42,883 bases of DNA, from positions 1-42,883 of the forward strand of contig JAFQNC010000021.1 in NCBI GenBank assembly GCA_017396085.1. Direction: 5' to 3'. The stretch comes from Tidjanibacter sp. Its GTDB lineage: Bacteria; Bacteroidota; Bacteroidia; Bacteroidales; Rikenellaceae. This document shows positions 16,181 through 24,032 of this stretch, piece after piece. The notes under the pieces are model-generated. The model was not told the DNA's origin, searched no databases, and worked only from the letters and a program-made list of their open reading frames with translations. The first letter of the stretch is position 1; each line of letters begins with the position of its first letter. Made by a program: the position numbers and the translations under genes.

Positions 16181-16219
16181 AAAAGGCACCGGTCAGTATC
16201 TCTGCCAATGCCTTTTTTT
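16181..16219. terminator. Probable ssrA terminator
   Basis: AAAGGCACCGG (16182-16192) pairs with CCAATGCCTTT (16205-16215), allowing two G-U pairs, with a 12-nt loop. Read on the minus strand it directly follows tmRNA and ends in TTTTC. The plus strand has a longer T run, so the dominant direction is uncertain. Confidence 0.6.
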
Positions 16220-16222
16220 GTG

Positions 16223-16625
16223 TGGAGCTGGGGGGAGTCGAACCCCCGTCCAAACAGTTTGCCTGAAAGTTTTCTACACGCTTAGTCGCCACTTAATCCT
16301 CCTACCACGGCCCGGAGGGCAACACCCAAACCGTGGTCCCAGTTCCGGTTAAGTTTCGCCCTGCGGTCGGAACATCCCTCGGGCTATCTTCTCATTGATG
16401 ATACTCCACGTACTGCGACACAAGAAGCGGGTGCCTGCAGCGGAGTACTCGTTTCCGCACCAGCCTTGGGCGCAGAAATTAAGCCAATTAACTCGGTTAA
16501 TTAAGCAGCGAGTGCGTAGCTATTATTGCCATTTAATTGTTTGAGCGTTGAGATTAACGAGCCCCCACACAAAGCTCGGCGTGCTTACCGACCTGCATAC
16601 CCTGCTGTCAAAACCGGTCAGCCCC
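16223..16625 (-). ncRNA. ssrA: tmRNA (ssrA)
   Basis: tmRNA rescues stalled ribosomes and tags the nascent chain for proteolysis. On the minus strand the 403-nt gene begins GGGGCTGA and ends CAGCTCC plus A, giving a 7-bp acceptor stem with one G-U pair; CCA is not encoded. The T arm GGTTCGACTCC is clear near the 3' end. The tag reading frame is GGC AAT AAT AGC TAC GCA CTC GCT GCT TAA, giving GNNSYALAA if the resume codon is GGC, as in related Bacteroidetes. Pseudoknot segments lie on both sides. It is a stand-alone gene with its own promoter box (16649-16642). Confidence 0.96.
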
Positions 16626-16641
16626 TGTCGGAAATCGGCCA

Positions 16642-16649
16642 CAAAGATA
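16642..16649 (-). promoter_or_regulatory. -7 box of ssrA
   Basis: TATCTTTG on the minus strand matches TAnnTTTG. Transcription would start near 16637, about 12 nt ahead of the mature 5' end at 16625, which RNase P would then produce. Confidence 0.75.
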
Positions 16650-16657
16650 TTAAAATG

Positions 16658-16690
16658 AATTGAGAATTGAAAATTGAAAATTGAAAATTG
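16658..16690. repeat. Tandem 7-nt array (AATTGAA)
   Basis: AATTGAG, then three AATTGAA units and a partial AATTG run in tandem. Further copies of the same motif flank the neighbouring repeats (16741-16760 and, inverted, 16970-16982, where it contains the stop codon of the phosphoesterase gene). Confidence 0.8.
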
Positions 16691-16736
16691 TCCCCCTCTG
16701 AGTTAGAGGGGGTGCCCGAAGGGCGGGGGCGTCTGT
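16691..16736. repeat. 46-nt double-hairpin repeat, copy 1
   Basis: Two hairpins lie in series: CCCCCTCT/AGAGGGGG around GAGTT, then GCCC/GGGC around GAA, followed by GGGGGCGTCTGT. It is identical over 46 nt to 16914-16959, so it is a dispersed REP-like element. Any role in termination or as a recombination or binding site is inference. Confidence 0.85.
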
Positions 16737-16760
16737 GATTGAATTGAAAATTGAAAATTA

Positions 16761-16821
16761 AACTCCTTAAAGCCCTTAAAGTCCTTAAAGTCCTTAAAGT
16801 CCTTAAAGCCCTTAAAGCCCC
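16761..16821. repeat. Tandem 9-nt array (AAAGTCCTT/AAAGCCCTT)
   Basis: Seven units run with period 9: AACTCCTT, AAAGCCCTT, three AAAGTCCTT, AAAGCCCTT and AAAGCCCC. It is the longest array of this motif in the window and lies between the two copies of the 46-nt repeat. The rest of 16822-16913 is GC-rich with a doubled GCCCCAGTCGG; no gene is seen in it. Confidence 0.9.
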
Positions 16822-16913
16822 AGTCGGCATAGCAGGCCTAGCGGCCCCAGTCGGCCCCGCCGAGCAGGAGGTCGGGATGGGTGGTCGAAATTGTGTGTAC
16901 GTCCCCGACCACG

Positions 16914-16959
16914 TCCCCCTCTGAGTTAGAGGGGGTGCCCGAAGGGCGGGGGCGTCTGT
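16914..16959. repeat. 46-nt double-hairpin repeat, copy 2
   Basis: Identical to 16691-16736 and in the same orientation, 223 nt away. It lies 17 nt downstream of the phosphoesterase stop codon (minus strand) and could serve that gene as a 3' structure. Confidence 0.85.
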
Positions 16960-16976
16960 TATAGGATTTTGAATTT

Positions 16977-18167
16977 TCAATTTCCCTTCCGCAACTCAAT
17001 CACCACGATGGAGGGTGGAACACCGATGCGGATGGGTAGGGCACTGCCAATGCCATCACTGATGTTAAGGTGGCATCCCTCCTGCTCGTAGTGGCCACTC
17101 CAATGGGGGTATATCCACGCTGCGGGCGACCACCCACGCTCGCCAATGGGGAGTTTCATCTGCATCGAGTGAACGTGGCCCGAGAGGGTGAGTTCGGCCT
17201 CGCTGAAGCGCAATATGCTGGGCCACGCCATTGGATTGTGGGCCAACACGATGTTGAAAGCCCCACTGGGAATGGTGGCAAAGTTGGCGGAGTAGTCCTC
17301 CTCCACAGCCTTACCGTGGGTACCCTTGCCGAGCGAAGCGGGATAGGGAAGCCCTGTGAGGTAGAGGGTGTCGCCGATGTTGTCGCCCACAGCAATCGCA
17401 ACCGTGCGCCCCGTGAGGTCCTGCCACCCTATGGAGGCGAGTTTTTCAAGATAGAGTCGGTGGTTTTCCTCCAGTGGGAGTGCGAGGGTGTCGGTGATGT
17501 AGTCGCCACGGTCGTGGTTGCCCTCCACGGTGTAGATGCCGAGGGGTGCTTTGATGGTGGCAAGGGTGGCCAAAATCTCCTCCGTGAGTTCGCTGTGGCG
17601 GCTGTTCACGAGGTCGCCACAATCAAGGATGATGTCGGGCCCGATTTGCTCCAGTGCGGAGGTTATTTTGCGGGCCATTGTAAGGCTGCTTGGGCGGAGG
17701 GAAAAATGCACATCGCTGATTTGCGCAATGCGTAGCCCCTCGGCCTCGGCAGGGAGGTTGTCCGAGTAGATTGTCAGGTGCTTGATGCACAGGGTGCGAC
17801 TCTCAATGAATGTGCCATAACCGATTAAGCCTGCGAATATTACAGCTACCACTGAAGCCGCTACCATCGGCCACCTACGTCTGCTTTTGAGGCTTGCTAA
17901 TAGACCGGCGGCAAGCGTAATTTTCACGCCCGCATTGAGCAGAAAAAGTGTCATATTCACCGCACCGAGCACCGCCCAAAAAGTGGTCTGAATTTCCCAA
18001 ATGCGACCAATGAAAAAACATATCCAAAATGGCACAGAACAAAGGGCTGTCAGGGTGGTGTACAACGCTCTCGCCGCCCTCCGCCAACGGGCGACCGTGC
18101 GGGAGAACAAAAGCCACTCTGCCGCTACCCACAAAAACGTGATGGTTATGATGATTGCCAAAAACAT
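16977..18167 (-). CDS. Membrane-anchored metallophosphoesterase (YkuE-like)
   Basis: Residues 1-125 hold about four hydrophobic segments, including FLAIIITITFLWVAAEWLLF, that anchor the protein in the inner membrane. The rest is a calcineurin-like phosphoesterase with the five metal motifs: ISDVHFS (D-x-H), DCGDLVN (GD), EGNHDRG (GNHD), VLAHNP and SGHVHSMQ (GHxH). A two-metal phosphohydrolase related to YkuE and other membrane phosphoesterases is likely; the substrate (lipid headgroup or nucleotide) is unknown. ATG 18167 was chosen because a -7 box lies only 4 nt upstream; a longer open frame to 18221 would cross the box. Confidence 0.88.
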   Translation of the reverse strand: MFLAIIITITFLWVAAEWLLFSRTVARWRRAARALYTTLTALCSVPFWICFFIGRIWEIQTTFWAVLGAVNMTLFLLNAGVKITLAAGLLASLKSRRRWPMVAASVVAVIFAGLIGYGTFIESRTLCIKHLTIYSDNLPAEAEGLRIAQISDVHFSLRPSSLTMARKITSALEQIGPDIILDCGDLVNSRHSELTEEILATLATIKAPLGIYTVEGNHDRGDYITDTLALPLEENHRLYLEKLASIGWQDLTGRTVAIAVGDNIGDTLYLTGLPYPASLGKGTHGKAVEEDYSANFATIPSGAFNIVLAHNPMAWPSILRFSEAELTLSGHVHSMQMKLPIGERGWSPAAWIYPHWSGHYEQEGCHLNISDGIGSALPIRIGVPPSIVVIELRKGN

Positions 18168-18171
18168 ACCG

Positions 18172-18179
18172 CAAAGGTA
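18172..18179 (-). promoter_or_regulatory. -7 box of the metallophosphoesterase gene
   Basis: TACCTTTG on the minus strand, with only 4 nt to ATG 18167. The transcript would be leaderless if transcription starts the usual few bases after the box. No clear -33 element. Confidence 0.6.
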
Positions 18180-18231
18180 AAAAATTTGGCAAAAAAGTGA
18201 TTTGCGATTTTCAAATTCCAATAATTATTCC

Positions 18232-18239
18232 TATCTTTG
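18232..18239 (+). promoter_or_regulatory. -7 box of ftsE
   Basis: TATCTTTG matches TAnnTTTG, 31 nt before ATG 18271. It diverges from the phosphoesterase promoter. Confidence 0.6.
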
Positions 18240-18270
18240 TTTGTTTTTAACAAACAGGTTTTTTCATCCT

Positions 18271-18999
18271 ATGGCAAAGGCAAAAGTGATAGAACTCAAA
18301 GATGTAGTTGTCTACCAGCCCGATGACGATGCAGGCAGGCTTGTGTGGAAGAATGCACAGCAAGTGTTGTCGGATGTGAATATCAGTGTCGGTGAGGGCG
18401 AGATGGTCTACTTCATCGGCAGGGTTGGTAGTGGCAAGAGTTCGTTGCTGAAAACTCTCTATGCCGAACTTCCGCTGTTGGAAGGCGAGGGTGAGATTGC
18501 AGGCTTTGACCTTAGGGGCTTGCGCCGTAGGGATGTCTACAAACTGCGCCGCAAGATTGGCATCGTCTTTCAGGACTACCAACTGCTCACAGACCGCAAT
18601 GTCTACGACAATCTGCGCTTTGTGATGCGTGCCACGGGGTGGAAAAACGAGGGCGAGATTGCTGCCCGCATTGAGGAGGTCCTTGGTGTCGTGGGTCTGC
18701 AAAACAAGGAGTATAAAATGCCCTTTGAACTTTCGGGTGGCGAACAGCAAAGGCTTGTGATTGCCAGAGCGCTCGTGAATGGACCGAAGATTATTTTGGC
18801 CGATGAGCCTACGGGCAACCTTGACCCCAAGGCGGCCGATGAGATTATGGCTCTGTTTCGCAAGATTGTGGAGAGTGGGTGCTCGATTGTGATGTCCACC
18901 CACAATATTGCCAACATTGAGCAATACCCCTCCCGCACATTCCGCTTCGCCAAGGGGCGTGTGGAGGAAATTGACATCAAGGCCCTGCTGACGGCCTAA
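18271..18999 (+). CDS. ftsE: FtsE-like ABC transporter ATP-binding protein
   Basis: The 242-residue ATPase has Walker A GRVGSGKSS, the Q-loop FQDYQLLTDRNVYDNLRF typical of FtsE, signature LSGGEQQR, Walker B IILADEPTGNLDP and the H-loop MSTHN. FtsE pairs with the membrane protein FtsX to regulate peptidoglycan hydrolases at division. No ftsX is adjacent, as is frequent in Bacteroidetes, so the assignment rests on sequence alone; a LolD/MacB-like role is less likely given the Q-loop. The ATG at 18271 fits the promoter; the frame is open upstream to 18202. gyrB follows after 90 nt on the same strand. Confidence 0.85.
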   Translation: MAKAKVIELKDVVVYQPDDDAGRLVWKNAQQVLSDVNISVGEGEMVYFIGRVGSGKSSLLKTLYAELPLLEGEGEIAGFDLRGLRRRDVYKLRRKIGIVFQDYQLLTDRNVYDNLRFVMRATGWKNEGEIAARIEEVLGVVGLQNKEYKMPFELSGGEQQRLVIARALVNGPKIILADEPTGNLDPKAADEIMALFRKIVESGCSIVMSTHNIANIEQYPSRTFRFAKGRVEEIDIKALLTA

Positions 19000-19089
19000 A
19001 TGGTGGGCAGAGTGGGCCTACGGAGTGGATTGGGAGAAAAAGAAATAAGTACGAAAAAATAGAAATATATAAAAAAACAAACAAAACAA

Positions 19090-21048
19090 ATGGAGAACAT
19101 CGAAGAGAAAGTAGTAGCAAAGCAGGAGGAGTACTCCGCATCAAGTATTCAGGTCTTGGAGGGCCTCGAAGCGGTACGTAAACGTCCTGCAATGTACATT
19201 GGCGACATTGGCGAGAGGGGTCTGCACCACCTTGTGTATGAGGTTGTGGACAACTCCATTGATGAGGCACTGGCAGGTTTTTGTACCGACATTAAGGTAA
19301 CAATCAACGAGGATAACTCAATCACCGTGGAGGATAACGGCCGTGGTATTCCTGTGGGTATGCACGAGCAGGAGGGTAAGTCGGCCTTGGAGGTGGTTTT
19401 GACCATTCTGCACGCCGGTGGTAAGTTTAGCAAGGACTCCTACAAGGTGTCGGGTGGTCTGCACGGCGTTGGTGTGTCGTGTGTGAACGCACTCTCCACC
19501 GAGCTGATTGCCACGGTTTGCAGGGATGGTAAGATTCACCAGATGACTTTCAGCCGTGGTGCCACCACCTCGGAGTTGAAAATTATCGGCGAGACCGACC
19601 GCACCGGTACCACCATTCAGTTCAAGCCCGATGGCGACATCTTCACCACCACGGTCTACCGCTATGAAATCTTGGCTACAAGGTTGCGCGAGTTGGCATT
19701 CCTCAACAAGGGTATCAACCTCGACATTACCGACCGCAGGGAGCAGAACGAGGATGGTGAGTATCTTCACGAGCACTTCTACTCGGACAATGGCTTGAAG
19801 GGCTTTGTTGAGTATCTTGACGAGAGTCGTGGTCAGAAGATTATTGACGACATTATCTACATCGACACCGAGAAAAACGGTACTCCCGTGGAGGTGGCTA
19901 TGCAGTACAACGACAGCTTCTCGGAGAACGTACACTCCTATGTGAATAATATCAACACCATTGAGGGTGGTACCCACTTGACCGGTTTCCGTAGGGCTCT
20001 CACCCGCACGATGAAAAAATATGCCGAGGAGAATGGTATGCTTGCGAAGATTAAGTTCGACATCTCGGGCGACGACTTCCGCGAGGGCCTCACGGCTGTT
20101 GTGTCGGTGAAGGTTGCCGAGCCTCAGTTTGAGGGCCAGACCAAAACCAAACTCGGTAATGACGAGGTTGCTGCCGCTGTGGACCAAGCCATCTCGCAGG
20201 CTCTGACCAACTACCTTGAGGAGCACCCGAAGGATGCCAAGGCTATTGTGGATAAGGTTGTGTTGGCCGCTACTGCCCGCCACGCTGCCCGCCACGCAAG
20301 GGAACTTGTGCAGCGCAAGACTGTGTTGTCGGGTTCGGGCCTTCCCGGTAAGTTGGCCGACTGCGCCACAAGGGATAGGAGCAAGGCGGAGATTTTCTTC
20401 GTTGAGGGTGATTCGGCAGGTGGTACTGCAAAGCAGGGCCGCAACCGCGAGTATCAGGCCATTATGCCTTTGAGGGGTAAGATTCTCAACATCGAGAAAG
20501 TGCAGGAGCACCGTATGTGGGAGAATCAGGAGATTAAGAATATGTTTACCGCACTGGGTGTAACCATCGGTACCGAGGAGGACCCCAAGGCTCTCAACTT
20601 GGAGAAACTGCGCTACGACAAGATTATCATTATGACCGATGCGGATGTGGATGGTAGCCACATTGCGACTCTGATGCTGACCTTCTTCTTCCGCAAGATG
20701 AAGGAACTCATCGAGCAGGGCCACGTCTACATTGCAATGCCCCCTCTCTACCTTGTTAAGAAGGGTAACGCCAAGCACTACTGCTGGACTGATGAGGAGA
20801 GGGCAAAGATTACCGCCGAGTTGGGCACCAAGGGTGTTACCGTACAGAGGTACAAAGGTCTTGGTGAGATGAACGAGCACCAGTTGTGGGAGACCACTAT
20901 GGACCCCGCAACCCGCATCTTGAAGCAGGTGTCTATTGAGAATGCGGCCGAGGCCGACAGGATATTCTCGATGCTTATGGGCGATGAGGTTGGTCCTCGC
21001 CGTGAGTTTATTGAGAAGCACGCCAAGTATGCCAAAATTGACGCATAA
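19090..21048 (+). CDS. gyrB: DNA gyrase subunit B
   Basis: GyrB is the ATPase half of gyrase, which introduces negative supercoils. The 652-residue protein has the GHKL ATPase (VVDNSIDEALAG, DNGRGIPV, GLHGVGVSCVNALS), the transducer domain, and the TOPRIM domain with FVEGDSAGG and DADVDGSHI; the end of the sequence, RREFIEKHAKYAKIDA, is a normal GyrB tail. The length and start (MENIEEKVVAKQEEYSASSIQVLEGLEAVRKRP) suit Bacteroidetes GyrB; ParE is less likely. The leader is very A-rich. The structured element copy 2 starts directly at the stop codon. Confidence 0.97.
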   Translation: MENIEEKVVAKQEEYSASSIQVLEGLEAVRKRPAMYIGDIGERGLHHLVYEVVDNSIDEALAGFCTDIKVTINEDNSITVEDNGRGIPVGMHEQEGKSALEVVLTILHAGGKFSKDSYKVSGGLHGVGVSCVNALSTELIATVCRDGKIHQMTFSRGATTSELKIIGETDRTGTTIQFKPDGDIFTTTVYRYEILATRLRELAFLNKGINLDITDRREQNEDGEYLHEHFYSDNGLKGFVEYLDESRGQKIIDDIIYIDTEKNGTPVEVAMQYNDSFSENVHSYVNNINTIEGGTHLTGFRRALTRTMKKYAEENGMLAKIKFDISGDDFREGLTAVVSVKVAEPQFEGQTKTKLGNDEVAAAVDQAISQALTNYLEEHPKDAKAIVDKVVLAATARHAARHARELVQRKTVLSGSGLPGKLADCATRDRSKAEIFFVEGDSAGGTAKQGRNREYQAIMPLRGKILNIEKVQEHRMWENQEIKNMFTALGVTIGTEEDPKALNLEKLRYDKIIIMTDADVDGSHIATLMLTFFFRKMKELIEQGHVYIAMPPLYLVKKGNAKHYCWTDEERAKITAELGTKGVTVQRYKGLGEMNEHQLWETTMDPATRILKQVSIENAAEADRIFSMLMGDEVGPRREFIEKHAKYAKIDA

Positions 21049-21172
21049 TGCGCTCGTATATAATGGGTGATTTCTGCGTTACGCTTGTTGTTTGGGCTCC
21101 TCATTTACCGTAGTAAACTGCGGGCCCAATCAACAACCAAGCCTTGAAATCCCTCCATTCTATCCAAGCGCA
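21049..21172 (+). repeat. Structured hairpin element, copy 2
   Basis: Begins at the base after the gyrB stop. Arms: TGCGCT (21049-21054) with AGCGCA (21167-21172); ATATAATGG (21058-21066) with CCATTCTAT (21155-21163, one mismatch); GATTTC (21069-21074) with GAAATC (21146-21151); and an inner 13-bp stem with one mismatch (TTGTTGTTTGGGC with GCCCAATCAACAA). Compared with copy 1 the core is the same 86 nt long and keeps the same unpaired blocks, while nearly all paired bases are replaced. The role is unknown. Confidence 0.85.
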
Positions 21173-21202
21173 GGAGGTGCGATGAGGTGGCAATGCGCTT
21201 CG

Positions 21203-21228
21203 CAGGCCTTGAATTTCCTCGATTCTAT
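21203..21228 (+). repeat. Fragment of the structured element
   Basis: CAGGCCTTGAATTTCCTCGATTCTAT resembles the right-hand end of both full copies (CAAGCCTTGAAATyCCTC, then an arm). The left half is missing or reduced to GTGCGATGAGG. It is probably a deleted third copy next to copy 2. Confidence 0.5.
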
Positions 21229-21326
21229 CGCTTTTGCGGTGGTGCGAATATGCAGTGGCGCTGAGTATATTGGCGATAACAGCTAACGGCTAATGGCTAA
21301 AAAAAGAAACTGATAACTCAAAAAAT

Positions 21327-21944
21327 ATGAACGTAACTATCATTGGAGTTGCAGGCGGTACCGGTAGCGGTAAGAGTACGCTTGTAAAGCGATTGCAGGA
21401 GGCTTTCGCAGGTGATGATGTGGCAACCATCTGCCACGACTACTACTACAAGTCGTTCCCACACTTGACATACGAGGAGCGCACCAAACTCAACTACGAC
21501 CACCCGCAGTCGTTTGACACGTCAATGATGGTGGAGCACATCAAGGCCCTCAAAGATGGAGTAGCCATCGAGAGGCCCGTCTACTCCTTTGTGGAGCACA
21601 ACCGCACTGACGAGAAGGTGCCCGTGAAACCCTCAAAGGTTATCATCGTGGATGGTATCCTCATCTTTGAGAACAAGGAGTTGAGGGACCTGATGGACAT
21701 CAAGGTCTTTGTGGACACCGATGCCGATGTGCGCTTGGCTCGCAGGATATTGCGCGATGTGAAGGAGAGGGGCCGCTCAATGGAGTCGGTCATCACCCAG
21801 TACACCACCACCGTGAAACCTATGCACGAGGAGTTTGTGGAGCCCTCGAAAAAGTACGCCGATGTGATTATTCCCGAGGGTGGCTTCAATTCGGTGGCTG
21901 TTACAATGTTGATTGAGAACATCAAGTCGCTCATTGGCCGATAG
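21327..21944 (+). CDS. udk: Uridine kinase
   Basis: Uridine/cytidine kinase phosphorylates uridine and cytidine to UMP and CMP in pyrimidine salvage. The 205-residue protein has Walker A GGTGSGKST, the nucleoside-binding HDYYYKS and NYDHPQSFD motifs, VDGILIFEN and the lid RRILRDVKERGRS. Normal length. It is the first of a run of same-strand genes (udk, GNAT-like, EamA, hydEGF). No -7 box of good quality was found; the leader contains repeats of GCTAACGGCTAATGGCTA type. Confidence 0.95.
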   Translation: MNVTIIGVAGGTGSGKSTLVKRLQEAFAGDDVATICHDYYYKSFPHLTYEERTKLNYDHPQSFDTSMMVEHIKALKDGVAIERPVYSFVEHNRTDEKVPVKPSKVIIVDGILIFENKELRDLMDIKVFVDTDADVRLARRILRDVKERGRSMESVITQYTTTVKPMHEEFVEPSKKYADVIIPEGGFNSVAVTMLIENIKSLIGR

Positions 21945-22031
21945 GCTGCGGGCTGATGATGATTGAGAGAGAAACAAGAGAGAAATAAGGGAGAAATACA
22001 AAAAAATATTAACCAAAACACACGTGAATTT

Positions 22032-23153
22032 ATGTTGGAAATAAGGGAAGTAAAAAACAAAAGGGATAAGAAGAGATTTATCAAATTCCCCATCTGGCTC
22101 TATAAGGATTGCCCCTACTTTGTGCCGGCACTCTATATGGACGAGGATAGCGAGTTTGACCCCAAGCAGAACGGTGCCTTTGCCTATGCTGAGTGCAAGA
22201 TGTGGATTGCGCTGAGGGATGGTAAGGTTGTTGGTCGTGCGGCAGGTGTGCTCAACAAGGCCTACAACGAGAAGATGAACGTCAAGCAGATGCGCTTCAC
22301 GAGGTTTGACTTTGTGGACGATGCCGAGGTTGTGGATGCTCTGTTTGCAAAGGTGGTGGAGTATGCCAAGGAGTGCGGTATGAACGAGATTATCGGCCCC
22401 ATCGGCTTCTCCGACCTCGATAAGCAAGGCCTTGTGATTGAGGGGTTTGAGGAGGAGGATATGTATGTAACGCCCTACAACTACCCCTACTATGTTACCC
22501 ACTTTGAGCGTCTTGGTCTGACCAAGAAGGTAGATTGGGTTGAGTTCCAGATTACCATTCCCGAGCAGATGAACGAGAGGCTCGACAGGCTGGCCAATAT
22601 GGCCATTGAGAGGTATGGCTACAAGGTGCTTCGTTTCAAGAAGATTACCGACATCAAACCCTACATCACCGAGGCTCTGCAAATTCTCAACGAGGCATTT
22701 GCCAAACTCTTTGGTGTGGTGTGGCTCAGCGACAAACAGCTGATTGACTTCTCAAAACTGATTATGCTGGTTGGTAACCCCGATTATGTGTCGGTTGTGC
22801 AGAACAAGGAGGGTAAGATTATCGGCTACAGCTTTATGGCTCCTTCGATTAGCAAGGCCGTCAGGGAGTCGAAAGGTAAACTCTTCCCCTGCGGTATCTT
22901 CCGCATTTTTAGGGATTTGAAGAAGAGCAAGACGCTTGATTTCTATAGTATTGGTGTGAAGCCCGAGTATCAGAACAAGGGTGTGAATGCCATTTTGCTG
23001 AGGGAGGGCCTCGCAGGCGCCATCAAGAACGGAATGAAGTTTGCGGAGACCGGCCCCGAGTTGGAAACTAATATTGAGGTTCAGAGCCAATGGAAGGCCT
23101 TTGAACATCGTAACCACAAACGCCGTAGATGCTATACCTTGCCGTTGCAATAG
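22032..23153 (+). CDS. GNAT-like N-acyltransferase (YghO-like)
   Basis: This 373-residue protein begins MLEIREVKNKRDKKRFIKFPIWLYKDCPYFVP, which is characteristic of the YghO-like family, with two GNAT-fold halves. The C-terminal half has a plausible acetyl-CoA loop (FYSIGVKPEYQNKGVNAILLREGL, near residue 305). The substrate is not known. The ATG at 22032 was chosen over an upstream frame opening at 21963 that encodes a Lys/Glu-rich stretch without conservation. The last 25 nt overlap the EamA gene in another frame, indicating coupling. Confidence 0.75.
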   Translation: MLEIREVKNKRDKKRFIKFPIWLYKDCPYFVPALYMDEDSEFDPKQNGAFAYAECKMWIALRDGKVVGRAAGVLNKAYNEKMNVKQMRFTRFDFVDDAEVVDALFAKVVEYAKECGMNEIIGPIGFSDLDKQGLVIEGFEEEDMYVTPYNYPYYVTHFERLGLTKKVDWVEFQITIPEQMNERLDRLANMAIERYGYKVLRFKKITDIKPYITEALQILNEAFAKLFGVVWLSDKQLIDFSKLIMLVGNPDYVSVVQNKEGKIIGYSFMAPSISKAVRESKGKLFPCGIFRIFRDLKKSKTLDFYSIGVKPEYQNKGVNAILLREGLAGAIKNGMKFAETGPELETNIEVQSQWKAFEHRNHKRRRCYTLPLQ

Positions 23154-24010
23154 TTTGCGGAACGCTCTATTCGGTATTCTTTAAGTTATTCGCTTGCAGA
23201 GGGTTGGACTCTTTGCAAGCGATTGCTTTCAATTACCTGACCGCTTTGGGCTTGGGATTGATTGTGGGAGTGTCGGAGAGTGGGAGCGTGTTGCCTGTGG
23301 GGCTTGCCCCGTGGGTGGCGGCTGTTGTGCTGGGTGCGACTTTCGTGGGTGCCTTTGTGATGATGGCTCGCTCCACGGTGCGCTGTGGGGTTACGCTCAC
23401 GACTGTTGCATCGAGGGTGTCGCTGGTGCTGCCGGTGGTGTGTAGTTACCTGCTCTTTCCGGAGGGCGATGTGCCCCGCTGGGGAGCGATTGCCACCATA
23501 CTGCTTGCTCTGGTGCTGATGTTTGCGCCCACAAATAAAGAGAATAAAGAGGAAGAGCGAACAGCAAGACGAGGGCGAGGCGCAGTGGCAATGGTGCTCT
23601 ACCCGCTTGGGGTGTGGGTGCTGTTTGGGGTGAACAACTTTGGACTGAAGGTGGCCCAAACCACTCTCATTGCACCGCAGGAGTCGGCAATGTTCAGCGC
23701 AGTGATATTTGCCTTTGCTGCGCTGTTTGGCTTTGGTGCACTGCTGATTAGGGATGGTGGAAAATTGAGGGTGGAGCCAAAGAGTGTGCTCGGAGGTGTA
23801 GCCCTCGGTGTAGCCAACTTTTTTGTAACGTGGGGAATGTTGCGAGGATTGGCCGAGGTGCCTGCATCGCTCTTTTTCCCACTCTACCACACCACCATTG
23901 TGGCCCTTGTGGCTGTGCTGGGAACGGTGGCTTTCAGGGAGCGACTTTCGGCAGTGCAGTGGGCCGGTGTGGCAGTGGCTGCTGTGGGCATTGTGATGTT
24001 CTTTGTGTAG
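23129..24010 (+). CDS. EamA/DMT-family transporter
   Basis: The 293-residue protein is almost entirely hydrophobic, with about ten membrane segments arranged as two EamA repeats split by a charged loop (NKENKEEERTARRGR, about 137-151). The second repeat has PLYHTTIVALVAVLGTVAFRERLS, typical of drug/metabolite exporters. The substrate is unknown. The ATG lies inside the end of the upstream acyltransferase gene (25-nt overlap), and hydE starts 22 nt after its stop. Confidence 0.85.
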   Translation: MLYLAVAIVCGTLYSVFFKLFACRGLDSLQAIAFNYLTALGLGLIVGVSESGSVLPVGLAPWVAAVVLGATFVGAFVMMARSTVRCGVTLTTVASRVSLVLPVVCSYLLFPEGDVPRWGAIATILLALVLMFAPTNKENKEEERTARRGRGAVAMVLYPLGVWVLFGVNNFGLKVAQTTLIAPQESAMFSAVIFAFAALFGFGALLIRDGGKLRVEPKSVLGGVALGVANFFVTWGMLRGLAEVPASLFFPLYHTTIVALVAVLGTVAFRERLSAVQWAGVAVAAVGIVMFFV

Positions 24011-24032
24011 ACCCCAAGTGAGAGTTTAATAA

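Noticed and set aside
16618..16980. Open frame of 120 codons across the repeat cluster
   Set aside because: Its translation is made of the repeat units (for example APPLTQRGTWSG and RTLRTLRTLRALR), and it overlaps the tmRNA gene, so it is not a real gene.
19318..21021. Long open frame (567 codons) on the minus strand across gyrB
   Set aside because: It is an antisense shadow of gyrB caused by high GC and biased codons; the translation has no recognisable domain. The same holds for long antisense frames over uvrA (5824-7140), the TonB receptor (30809-32122) and exuT (39492-41156).
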